Both the position numbers and the translations under genes were made by a program. This document shows, one piece after another, positions 56,401 through 64,000 of a DNA stretch of 64,000 bases. Position 1 is the stretch's first letter. Every line of letters begins with the position of its first letter. The DNA comes from Ciona savignyi (taxonomy: Eukaryota > Chordata > Ascidiacea > Phlebobranchia > Cionidae): NCBI GenBank assembly GCA_000149265.1, contig CH003126.1, forward strand, positions 640,525-704,524. The letters run 5' to 3'. Below the pieces are notes generated by a model. It was not told the DNA's origin. It searched no databases and was given only the letters and a program-made list of their open reading frames with translations.

Positions 56401-59400
56401 AAACGTAAGACATGATTTTATTGCGTCACAGCGTGAAAGGTAATGGGGCATATCGAAGAAAATGTCAAAATTTGATAGTATGTGGTTGGAAGACTGGTAT
56501 ACCACAGGGACAATAATGTTCATACTGCGGCAACTTAAGTTGTTATTGGCAATTGATTGACAGAAGCATTGAGATGGTATTTACCTTAGTGCTTAATTAA
56601 CATTTGAACAGCCGTACATCTGCCCTATGACCGTGCTCATCGGCCTACTATCCCATTTATATTTGGCTATTCGGTCCACCAGTTAACTATTAACCAAAAA
56701 AGTGCAAATATCAAAGGGGCAATTAATCAATAAAACCTCATCTTAGTTTAACCTTGTACAGCGGCAGAACGCAACTTGTTTTAGTGAACTGTACAGCATT
56801 CGCCAGTTACAAATAGCGTATTGTGAATAGGAAAGCATTAATGACGTGTTATGAGTTTCCGCTAAGGGCTTTTAAGAATTCGTGATCAATACAATCTTGT
56901 ATTGTTTCGTAAGAGGTCTAAGAAACGTGTTTAATTAATTATGCTTTGTTAAATGAAGGAGTGAAAGAAACCACGTCCGTTTTACGTACTTACATAATGC
57001 ATAACAGTGTTGTTAATACTTAATGAAAATGTGGCCTGTATAGGATGTTATCTGTTTTTAGCATTTGCATTGCAAAAGTCTATCGCATAGTTCTAAGTGT
57101 GTTTACAGGTCTTTTAACCGGGCGTGGTTAAACCTTTTTATAACAACAGATCAGTTAAGGGGCTAGCACATAAACGTAGACTGCTTTTGAGCGGGTAATG
57201 CTTTGATCTTATTGGAAGGGAAGTGTAGATTTGAATGGAGGCGGCAAAAGAAGACCCACCCCATGCAGGGAATAGCCCCGACGATGCAATGCAGAATATT
57301 ATCATTAAATACTGTGGTAAGTGAGGGCGGTTTTAACGAGTTAGGTAAACTGGGCGGATATTTCCCCAAGCCTGAAAGTTTTTTAAGACGCACATGAATC
57401 GTTATTACAAATTTCTCTCCAGCCTTAAAGTTTTTTGAACGTTTTTTTAAGATACACATAAATCTTTAAATCAAAAGCTTTCTTTTATAATGGCTGCGTA
57501 GGTGATAAACAATAATCAAATGAAGTTTAGTTAAAAGCACAATAGCTCACATCACTATATATAAGTTTAATAGCCGATGTACGTGGAGCAAACTTTTGCA
57601 TTAGGGAAACGTTTCGGAATGTAGATAAATATGGGAGATTTATGAAATATTTACTCAGATATGCATGCCAGCGATAAATATATACGATACATTGCATGTT
57701 TACTAAGTTGGTTTAGCTGACTCACATCGATTAGGAAATGAATAAACAGAATATTTTAAGCATCCGGTGCAAAGGTAGTAGCATCATGCTTGCAAAATAG
57801 AACGCATTCGAAAAACCGGGAAAATTTGCGTGTGTTAAAAACTAAAGATGTAGGGTACATAGTACACACTATGTCAAATCGAGAAAATTTAGGCAAGGCC
57901 CTCTCAGGTAGGCTAATTTTAAAGCAAGCATACATTTGTTTGAATTGTACTTATTAAATGCACATTTCTTATTGAGTGTTTGGCCTGTGAGTTACTTAAA
58001 GGTCGGAAAAATGACTCATTCATTTGACTTGTATCGTTTACAGCATTCTTACAGTTTAGACTATTTCGGTATCGCGTCCCACAGGCATTTCCGCGAATTT
58101 ACCAACATTTTGGACGAATTGTTAAACCAATGCTTTGGGCTATTTGATCGATATCATTTTTATCCGATTCGTAATTTTTATATCAGTCCTATAAAGGGCG
58201 TATAAACAGATTATATTTCAAAATCGGGGGGTTTGGCTGTTGCGGACTCTTCAAAAGCATTCTCTATTATCTTCCCTAATTAGTTAAACCCATTGTTGGT
58301 GTACTCGAAACGCGGCCAGCACTATAAACCTTCTGCAGTGTGGTGTTAAAGAACAGATAAACGAATGGAGTCAAATAGATTGGATTGTTTTTAAAATTAA
58401 TATGTATTTTACATTGTATTTATAATGGGCAATAAAGCTGTGTTACATGCCGAAAATTTAATATGATAAATCAGATTCTACTGTGCGGTGTTTACATTTT
58501 CCGAGGTTATAAATCTTTCTGTGGGCGACAACGTAACCGGCAGGTCACTTTTCACAAAGGAATTAACAACAATCTAATACAGCCGGTTCTGTCAGTTGTA
58601 GACCATAATAGACTAGTAGTAAACAGTAAAAGCAAACTAAATTGGTCTTGATTGATGTTTCCCTACCAAACACCGGCTCGTTTGAATTTCCCTCGTTTCG
58701 AACTTGTTGTTGACTTTTCCGTTGATTTATCAGATTGAATTGGAACGGAAATCTCCCACCTCCCTTGATAAGTGGTCCGTCCACCTTTTGAACTCCCTTA
58801 CGTTTTCCCACCTGGCTTTTAAAAACACGGGTTGTCATTTTGTGCCAGTTTTCTAGGCTTTTTGATTTGAAGGCTACGTCAATAACCGAATATAGACGGG
58901 TGGTTGATCCGTGACCGTTGTTCAAAATATCAGTAACATTTTATGACTACTTTACTCAACCAAAAAACATAGTTCATCCGTAAAATTTGCGCGGGCAATT
59001 TGAAATGAGAGCATATTCAACAACCATGACCCGCGCTTTAAATATAGTATTTTTATACTCATTCATTCCTAAATTGTTACCACACGACGTTATTATGATA
59101 CATGATACATTTGAAGTCCGGTAATTTATTCAACGGTTAGCGCTGTATCGTGTTAAACGCTAGCTAATTTAACCGCGCAGTCGGCTTTGCTACGAAACGA
59201 CATGCTGTGTGAGTTTGTATTATTACTTGGAACTGAGCCCGATCCTTTTTGCCGGTGCGCTCGCTGACTTCGATTTGGATTCGGTCTGAGAAAAAAGATA
59301 AAGGGCCCACTCGTATGTAAAGGATTGTGTATCAACGGTCCGCGAAGGAAAAAGGAATCGTCGGCACTGAAATCGTCGTCAGAGAGTCAATATCGTCATT

Positions 59401-62400
59401 CGCGTTTACTTATATAACGCGTGCGAGCGAATACACCTTTACCAAGGTGTAAGCTAACGTTTGGCCAAATGGATCTCGCGAATAATAATGTAGCCTTCGA
59501 CAGTAAAGACTACTTTGGAAGTATAGAAGGAAAGATAGATTGTGCTAGAGGTCTGGTTTTCGTATTGTTTTTATTTAAGTTTCACCTTAAAAAGTGCTGA
59601 TAAAATGCAGTTTGATTTCGTAGAGCAAAAATATACTGTACGCTGTATTATTATTTACACACCAGGGCAAAAATATAGCTAAAGTTTACTGTGCTAGAAT
59701 TCACGTTTGTTGCTTTTGTTAAACGTTGGAATATAAATGGCAATAAACGTGTGTTCTTGTAGCCTATGTTGTTTTAGTCTGTTTACTTTGGGTTTCCGCT
59801 TATGTAAATCCGAAAAAACAGACGAGTTATTGAGTAAATGTGTAGTTCGTACAATTTTAAAACATTTCTTACTTTCCAGACGAGCGCGACCAAGTCCAAC
59901 GCAAAACATTCACGAAGTGGGTTAACAAGTATTTGTCAAAGGTTAGTACGACATTCCAATAAGCGTCTGACTAAACGACTAGTTGCGCACTACTCATCTA
60001 CTTGTTTAAATGCTCAAGTACCCAAAAATGAGTGTTCACATGTTATTGCTATTTATGTAACATTCTCCTATGCGTCAATAATGTTATTTGACAAAATAAA
60101 CGTTATTTTTACAAGACTGACTTATATTACAGACACCACAACTTATATAGCCTAAATATTAAAACTTTATAAAAATGTGCAATTTATATAAAAAAGGTGT
60201 TTAGGGTAACCTGTTTATTTATATCTACAATTTAAATAAAATTTCCCATATTATGCTTATATTTCTGCAGCAATTTAGGCAATGTGGCACTCTAGAAATT
60301 AGCTTAAAATTAAAATTTTCAGACAAATCGACGAGTAGACAACCTTTACGAGGATTTCAGAGATGGCCATAATCTCATTGCGTTACTCGAGGCGTTGTCG
60401 GGCACTTCACTGGTGAGGATTTTGTTTATACGCTCTGCATACCTTGGCTTGATTAAGCACTCTTAAGCGGCTTCTATAACATTAGTATTTAAGACTTGCG
60501 TCACTGGAGTTAATTGTATCATCACGTTTCGTTTTGTGGGTAAACTTTGCGAAAAATCAGTGATTTAAAATAGCATGCCGTTTCGTATTTCACAATTACC
60601 AGACTGGTCATCGCATACAATCATACTGGTTGAATGTTAAGTGGGCGTAGGTAACCTACCGGTACCACCTTAGACCTACAGGTGGTACTTATCTATTGTC
60701 CTTAATCTTAGAGATGTAAAGAAAAAGGCAATTAACAATAGCTTCGAGGACTATGCTAGGGTAAAAGAATATCATTTAAGGCAAAACTAAATTCCATTAT
60801 ATAGAAAGATACACAGTTATCTTTAGAGTTTAATTTTACTCAAAAGTGTAATTTAATCTGATTTAAAAAAAATACTGATCATATTTTTATCGTTTCAATA
60901 ATCATTTATTTTGTTTTTCTTTCATCCTGCATGTTCCATTCACAGTTTTACTTTGGAGTTCATGCTATCGGTGTGCTAACGTTTTTCGTGCGTGACGTTT
61001 TACCCTTTCCACCCACTGCCAAAAGCTCAGACTATTGCCCCGCGATTATAAGCCTAAATGTACGTCCCTTGTTGCTTGCACACTCTGCTTATTAAAAAAA
61101 TGAAATTTCTGCACAATATTCTTAAAAATTCTGTAGCTTTAATGATTAATTGTGGGCAGCTTATAGTTACATCTGCAGTGGCTGTTACTAACTCTTTCTT
61201 TTTCCTTTCCCTGTTTGCATTCTCTATCCCTTTCCTTTACTCAGCCACGGGAAGGGAACTACATCTCGCATATGAGATTGGTGAGCAAAGTCTTTTCTTC
61301 TTTTAACCACTTTCTAAATCCGACAATTTTTTAAATGCATCACAACAGAATTAATTTACCAACTTAAAAACACATTTTGTATTAGTAGAATAATAAGATT
61401 AACAGATTTTCCTTTTCTTTATAACGGATTTACCTTTTTCTGTGGTACTTTAGCCTTAACGCTGTTTTAAAGTTTTTTTTGTTATTTTATTTATGTTCCT
61501 CTTTATTATTTACTCCATGAAACATGGTAAAACCATAATGTTTTTACTTTTTGTTACTTTCCATCAACAGTTAGTATTGATATTGTTATTCGATAAAAAT
61601 TAACCTGTAAGTTACCTATTTTTCCACTTTTTCAGCATCTCTTTTTTAGTGGTAAATCATTGCTGTTTTTAATAGTTTTGTGTCCATCCATAGGTGTAAC
61701 TGTATAGGTATGGGTGCAAATTGCACACATGGTACCTCAATGTCAATTTAAAATCAGCACAAAGTGACTTAGATATGATTATTAAAACCTAAAATTACTA
61801 TAACCATACTTACATACTTTTAAATGGATTATTGATTATTCCACTCTGGCAAAGCTAAACTTAAATCGCAACGCATTAACATCGCAATGCAACACAAATA
61901 TCAAAATACAGTAGAACATTTTGCTTTCAGTGATCTTCTATTACAGTGTTTTAAATGTGTTTACTTTATAAATAAGTTGACATAAATGATCCCTTTTTAT
62001 TTCAGCCAAGAGAAAAGGGCCGAATGCGATTCCACCGACTGCAAAATGTACAAATTGCATTGGATTTCTTAAAAGGACGAAAGGTATGGATAGAACCAAT
62101 TAAAATCATTTGTTTAGATTCCTATATATTATCGCTTATAGTTTAAATCAATACCTTCTATATACTGTATGTTTAGAATGCTTATTAATTAAGATACAAT
62201 AAAATGTCATTTAAATTTTGTTGTGTAAAATAGTTTTATGTGTTTGTTAACTTTACAAATGTGTGGTTGCTTAGCCTATGTGGTTTGTGATTTAGAAAAT
62301 AACGTTTGCTAATTTTTTAAATGTAAAGTTATTTAAGACTACTTACCACTTACAATTTACAATCTTTGTTTAACAAAATTAATCTAATCACATTATGCTT

Positions 62401-64000
62401 TATTAATCTTATATCTAGAAAATCTTCAAATTTTATCCGAAAATCCTCAAAAATTCAATCCCTGGAAACTATCAGTTAACACCTTTTTTTGCACAGTTAC
62501 GTCTGGTTAATATTCGCAACGATGACATTACCGATGGAAATCCAAAACTGACGCTTGGTCTTGTTTGGAACATAATTTTACACTTTCAGGTAGACGTTTT
62601 GTAAACATACCAACCCTCCTGCCGTATCATATTCCTTATATATTATATTTCAGCTACTGTGTGTATCAATATGTTTACCTAGTAAAAGTTTTCTTCCATG
62701 TTATCTAACAAGCGACAAATATTGGTTTAATTACAAATCCTACTGGATATTCTGCTAGATATGTTAAATGACAAACAACTCAACTATTGACACAATTTAG
62801 TCAACCATAACTGTCTACAAATCGTTTAATACAGATTTCCACCCACCAGGATATAACTGACTATAAACCAACTCAAATGTTGATACAAATTATCCATTGG
62901 TAAACATAAACAGATCATTTTTTAATCATGAGGATATAAATGATAAAACCAATAACGTTAATTGATGTTTTCTTTTAAAAATTCTTTAAATTTAATAATC
63001 AAATAACAAAAGCAACCAAGTGGAAAGTGGGCATAATTATTTTGCAATGATAAAAAAATTTAATCTTTTTTAATTTAAAATTGCCCTAATACAAATGGCA
63101 AAACAGCACCATCTAAATCTAAAAATCATATTGAATGGCTCGACGTTAAATCTATTTCTCCAACATTAAATAAAGATACATTTATTATTGGGCAGGATGT
63201 AAATGATAGAAATGATACTATATTATGATAACTGTAAAAAAGGGTTTAACTTAGTATTTCTGCTTACTAACCGACAAATGCAACAGAATGTGGACATGTA
63301 TTGTGCAATGGTAAAAACGTCTGTGATTTAGTTTCAATATGTACCTGCCACTCCAAAATACAAAGATCCCAGAGAATACCTGCCTATATCATGTTCCCTG
63401 TTATGTAAACCAAGTTTTGTTCTGATCAAATCATGTTTTGTTGGAGTTCATTGATTGAAAATTATCTAACATTGATACTTTGTTTGTGTCACAACCATGT
63501 GAACTATAAACAAAAAGCCGAGATTCCCTGTTTTTATAAAACACCAACTGACCTTAAACAGAAAGTCATGCTCAGGACATTCAGGACTTTTTTCTTTTAA
63601 ATAGATCTTTATTTAGTGGCCTTTTTATTTTTTTGGAAATAAGCTATGAAATTGTGTAACCTTTAAAAAAATACAAACTTTTCTATGTCATGGATTTTGT
63701 ATATGCTAAGAGTTTTACCCAAATTTGATTTTAAATTTACCCAAAAAGTTAATTTTAAGTATAAGCATTGTACGCATTGAATGATATTGCTGCACATTTG
63801 GTAAAACATGCGAATAATTCCAACTAAAAGAAAAATGAAAAGATCAACAAGAATATTGTATACCAATAACTTTAACTTCAAGTAAAAAATACCGGCCTGA
63901 TTGGCATTGTGTATCTTTTTTTATTTGGTCATATGAATGATTCACTGGTACCGGTATGAAATATCCAAGTCCTAATGCAGACGCAATATTAATTTCAGTC
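41477..64000 (+). CDS. MACF1/DST: spectraplakin (MACF1/dystonin/plectin group), 5' part
   Basis: Upstream isoform exons: 41477-41572, 42381-42443, 50373-50508, 59880-59941, 60323-60412, optional 61245-61280, 62006-62083, 62497-62589; the next exon begins at 63,999. All introns are GT-AG and in phase. Spectraplakins are giant cytolinkers joining actin to microtubules or intermediate filaments. The unique N-terminus (about 98 residues) begins MQSDDEDD, contains LPW, and ends [11 protein letters not shown], which from memory resembles MACF1. The first calponin-homology domain follows: [59 protein letters not shown] and [20 protein letters not shown]. The second CH domain and all rod, plakin and GAS2 parts lie beyond the window. 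Whether this is a MACF1/DST or plectin orthologue cannot be settled from the N-terminus alone; tunicates may hold a single pre-duplication gene. Confidence 0.88.
43545..43663 (+). repeat. SINE B 3' part
   Basis: 'aatacactgcaatgtctctg', 'gcgcgaggtaatctcatt', tail 'caagaatatcctag'. Confidence 0.55.
43704..43795 (-). repeat. SINE A
   Basis: Reverse-complement copy: 'caagccaagtttcaaagac', 'atgatgtgctcgttatta', 'tcagtatatgaatatatcc'. The head end is lost. Confidence 0.6.
44573..44693 (+). repeat. SINE B fragment, decayed
   Basis: 'cacactacaatatctccgg', 'ataatcggacgattatatg', 'gggaataaatcataaatatc': the family B 3' half with many changes. Confidence 0.45.
44880..45177 (-). repeat. SINE B, full length
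   Basis: Close to consensus: 'taggataggatattcatg' at the left, 'gttacgggagctattgcag', 'cgactagctagcgaccgg', and the head 'ccgacagactaacccatcgg'. Confidence 0.8.
45417..45441. repeat. perfect 12-bp inverted repeat, 1-nt spacer
   Basis: The arms 'tactgtgtattg' and 'caatacacagta' are exact reverse complements around a single A. Intronic; function unknown. Confidence 0.9.
45606..45708 (+). repeat. SINE A
   Basis: 'acgctcgtgtggcggaatgg' head, 'agtgacgagcccatcatggg' near the tail. Confidence 0.7.
46223..47737 (+). CDS. 504-aa protein with 11-residue repeats and SKLP motifs; nested gene or alternative spectraplakin exon
   Basis: A single uninterrupted frame from ATG 46,223 to TAA 47,735-47,737, with an in-frame stop upstream at 46,193-46,195. 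The composition is Ser/Glu/Lys-rich and low in hydrophobic residues, so it is probably disordered; no signal peptide or membrane segment. The first part is acidic. Residues about 263-316 hold five 11-residue repeats ([11 protein letters not shown] type). The last 120 residues are strongly basic, with three 11-residue repeats of QGSKLP. S-x-L-P resembles the SxIP motif that binds microtubule end-binding proteins, but this is inference. A GT at 47,729-47,730 ('cacacg' then 'gtaaac') would splice in phase 0 to the spectraplakin exon at 50,373, so it may be a large alternative first exon. It is also consistent with an independent single-exon gene. No family was recognised. Confidence 0.65.
   Translation: MCDNAPQVLYKDHENLSLCAFEGIVIYEGREERGLENDAYRNDYCNTTGIVTENGNFALEVPSVDHQFHSAQIEQATTQPSSTARDLMLDDVRAEFSPDHSVASFSVDSEFFKNLNLESLHFDGSDASICSSHESVSTFEFSGDATKALGTFGGGDFQLVFGSTSSPCFSDLEEMESTKRAPLDNLTNSSFQTEDVVIAFHSPNKNPEFSGSQSGPCYLPSHQSEPCFSSILVSPARREKSCERHVTRQSRKHEASDTKFDSESEPEMHVTSLESEPNTHVTSLESEPEMHVTSLESEPKMHVTSLQSEPEMHVTSAQSHEHVPASYHCPDDGKANRHFEHDSADTKQATPYPMFVEPIHPDANHNIRPSNRASNEPQGSRSQAAECRSLSLNTKASKGQPSTRPGFPPSTRLSKQMKHKLPVAVRSRKHRASAGDLDNSRKSSSTCPKKTQGSKLPVLKTAQGSKLPLQKATQGSKLPLPVNTFYSRKHKAKQKNYNLFHTVN
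47009..47170 (+). repeat. 33-bp coding repeat x 5, each with TGACGTCA
   Basis: Five units of 33 bp encode an 11-residue repeat of the form [11 protein letters not shown]. Each unit contains TGACGTCA, the palindromic CRE/ATF consensus. In the last two units it is preceded by CACG, creating CACGTGACGTCA. Confidence 0.85.
47576..47674 (+). repeat. 33-bp coding repeat x 3 (QGSKLP)
   Basis: Three consecutive 11-codon units start at 47,576, 47,609 and 47,642, each beginning QGSKLP. The surrounding sequence is rich in Lys and Arg. Confidence 0.85.
48481..48592 (-). repeat. SINE A
   Basis: Reverse-complement copy: 'ctaaatttcgaacccagc' at the left, 'atttggccacacagccgt' at the right. Confidence 0.7.
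48602..48696 (-). repeat. SINE A
   Basis: Reverse-complement copy directly following the previous one: 'gattcgaacccataac', 'gatgggctcgttactaag'. The head end is truncated. Confidence 0.65.
49739..49912. mobile_element. fold-back MITE, short copy (174 bp)
   Basis: Perfect 8-bp ends 'gacactaa' and 'ttagtgtc', then a purine-rich left arm and a pyrimidine-rich right arm. The middle matches the other MITE copies ('actatggaaactaattct'). Confidence 0.7.
50040..50117 (-). repeat. SINE A, diverged
   Basis: 'gtgtcgatcccgtgac' at the left and 'ttgcgttaaccattcggtc' at the right suggest a decayed tRNA-derived copy. Confidence 0.4.
50373..50508 (+). CDS. MACF1/DST: spectraplakin exon 3 ([11 protein letters not shown])
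   Basis: Included in the main spectraplakin model; listed because it decides the isoform structure. It enters in phase 0 and leaves in phase 1, joining to the Asp codon of DERDQV at 59,880. Its C-terminal [11 protein letters not shown] corresponds to the segment just before the calponin-homology domain in MACF1-type isoforms. Confidence 0.85.
50509..53688. other. spectraplakin intron
   Basis: No coding exon recognised. SINE A at 52,601-52,703. A pair of related about 40-bp segments ('ctatcatcgctcggtc' and 'ctatcatcgcccggtc') lies near 52,818 and 52,946. The region just upstream of 53,689 is probably a promoter and 5' leader. Confidence 0.4.
52601..52703 (-). repeat. SINE A
   Basis: Reverse-complement copy: 'ccatgatgggctcgttac', 'tatttatcggtcgcc', 'accgttcggccacatgacc'. 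Confidence 0.75.
53689..53791 (+). CDS. MACF1/DST: spectraplakin alternative first exon B
   Basis: ATG at 53,689; encodes 34 residues ([13 protein letters not shown]..., then [20 protein letters not shown]) and ends in phase 1 with donor GTAAGA, exactly the phase needed to join DERDQV at 59,880. Dystonin and plectin have comparable short acidic first exons that feed straight into DERD; the Glu-rich stretch followed by a Tyr and Lys-ending helix resembles the dystonin one as I remember it. It indicates an internal promoter about 12 kb downstream of the first. Confidence 0.75.
53792..57870. other. spectraplakin intron, possible internal promoter
   Basis: AT-rich, without recognised repeats of families A or B. 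A less AT-rich patch at about 55,850-56,240 could be regulatory. A small frame beginning at 56,127 does not have a donor in the required phase, so it is not called as an exon. Confidence 0.4.
57871..57907 (+). CDS. MACF1/DST: candidate spectraplakin alternative first exon C (tiny)
   Basis: ATG at 57,871, 12 codons ([12 protein letters not shown]) plus one base, then a strong CAG/GTAGGC donor in phase 1, which would join to DERDQV. The phase fit could be chance (one in three); very short first exons are known in plectin. Confidence 0.35.
57908..59468. other. spectraplakin intron, nothing recognised
   Basis: I see no repeat-family member or conserved exon here. Short open frames on both strands have no domain pattern. 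The segment just before 59,469 is less AT-rich and could be a promoter for the last candidate first exon. Confidence 0.4.
59469..59550 (+). CDS. MACF1/DST: candidate spectraplakin alternative first exon D
   Basis: ATG at 59,469; 27 codons ([20 protein letters not shown]...) plus one base, with a weaker GTCTGG donor, in phase 1. It lies only about 330 nt upstream of the shared CH-domain exon, as expected for the last of a series of alternative starts. Confidence 0.45.
61245..61280 (+). CDS. MACF1/DST: optional 36-nt microexon in the CH1 domain
   Basis: Flanked by a long pyrimidine tract ending TCAG and by GTGAGC. It encodes [12 protein letters not shown] in phase 0 and sits before the exon starting [10 protein letters not shown] 12-residue insert of the same size and place, starting PRE and ending RL, is described for plectin. 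Because the following exon also starts PRE, inclusion gives a tandem-like PRE...PRE sequence. Confidence 0.75.
62590..63998. other. spectraplakin intron to window edge
   Basis: AT-rich intron. It ends in 'aatttcag' at 63,998, leaving two bases of the next exon inside the window. Confidence 0.6.

Noticed and set aside
1-64000. Functional tRNA genes
   Set aside because: Many A-box/B-box pairs exist, but all examined belong to SINE families with no complete cloverleaf and with repeat tails.
1-64000. CRISPR array, operon or prokaryotic signals
   Set aside because: The spliced genes, SINEs and LINE show a eukaryotic genome; the tandem repeats lack CRISPR-like uniform repeats with unique spacers.

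Overview
The window looks like an invertebrate chordate nuclear genome, most likely a sea squirt of the genus Ciona. The reasons are AT-rich DNA with short introns, tRNA-derived SINEs scattered through introns and intergenic DNA, and gene models whose proteins look chordate-like. The species is an inference; nothing here is bacterial. All exon models below were built by hand from splice sites, reading phase and domain logic, and no transcript data were available.

Layout: (1) About 1-6,930 holds no recognisable gene, only SINE copies. (2) 6,993-14,809 (+) is a 14-exon gene for a 655-residue protein with an unusual order: lysine-rich N-terminus, TIR, SAM, TIR, TIR. (3) 14,810-17,301 is intergenic, with two three-copy tandem arrays and a hAT-type MITE relic. 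(4) 17,302-40,675 (+) is a 17-exon gene for a type I membrane protein: signal peptide, CUB, six EGF domains, Sushi, one or two hydrophobic segments, basic cytoplasmic tail. One of its introns carries a 5'-truncated antisense LINE of about 2.5 kb (21,976-24,489) bounded by a perfect 15-bp target-site duplication, 30 nt from the next exon. (5) 41,477 to the right edge (+) is the 5' part of a spectraplakin gene (MACF1/dystonin/plectin group). It has a MACF1-like first exon, up to three further candidate first exons, the first calponin-homology domain, and a 36-nt optional microexon like the one in plectin. The last acceptor sits at the window's right edge. Inside its large intron lies a 504-codon ORF (46,223-47,737) with two 11-residue repeat arrays. 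It is either a nested gene or a very large alternative first exon.

The most interesting items are the TIR-SAM-TIR-TIR protein (a candidate NAD-cleaving or scaffold immune/cell-death factor with no ARM autoinhibitory domain), the 504-codon ORF with three SKLP motifs and five TGACGTCA sites in its coding repeats, and the spectraplakin alternative promoters with their conserved microexon.

Repeats: tRNA-derived SINE family A (about 110 bp), tRNA-derived SINE family B (up to about 300 bp), a fold-back MITE family (about 170-230 bp), a hAT-like MITE, and several minisatellites. Family A and B strands below follow the tRNA-like head.
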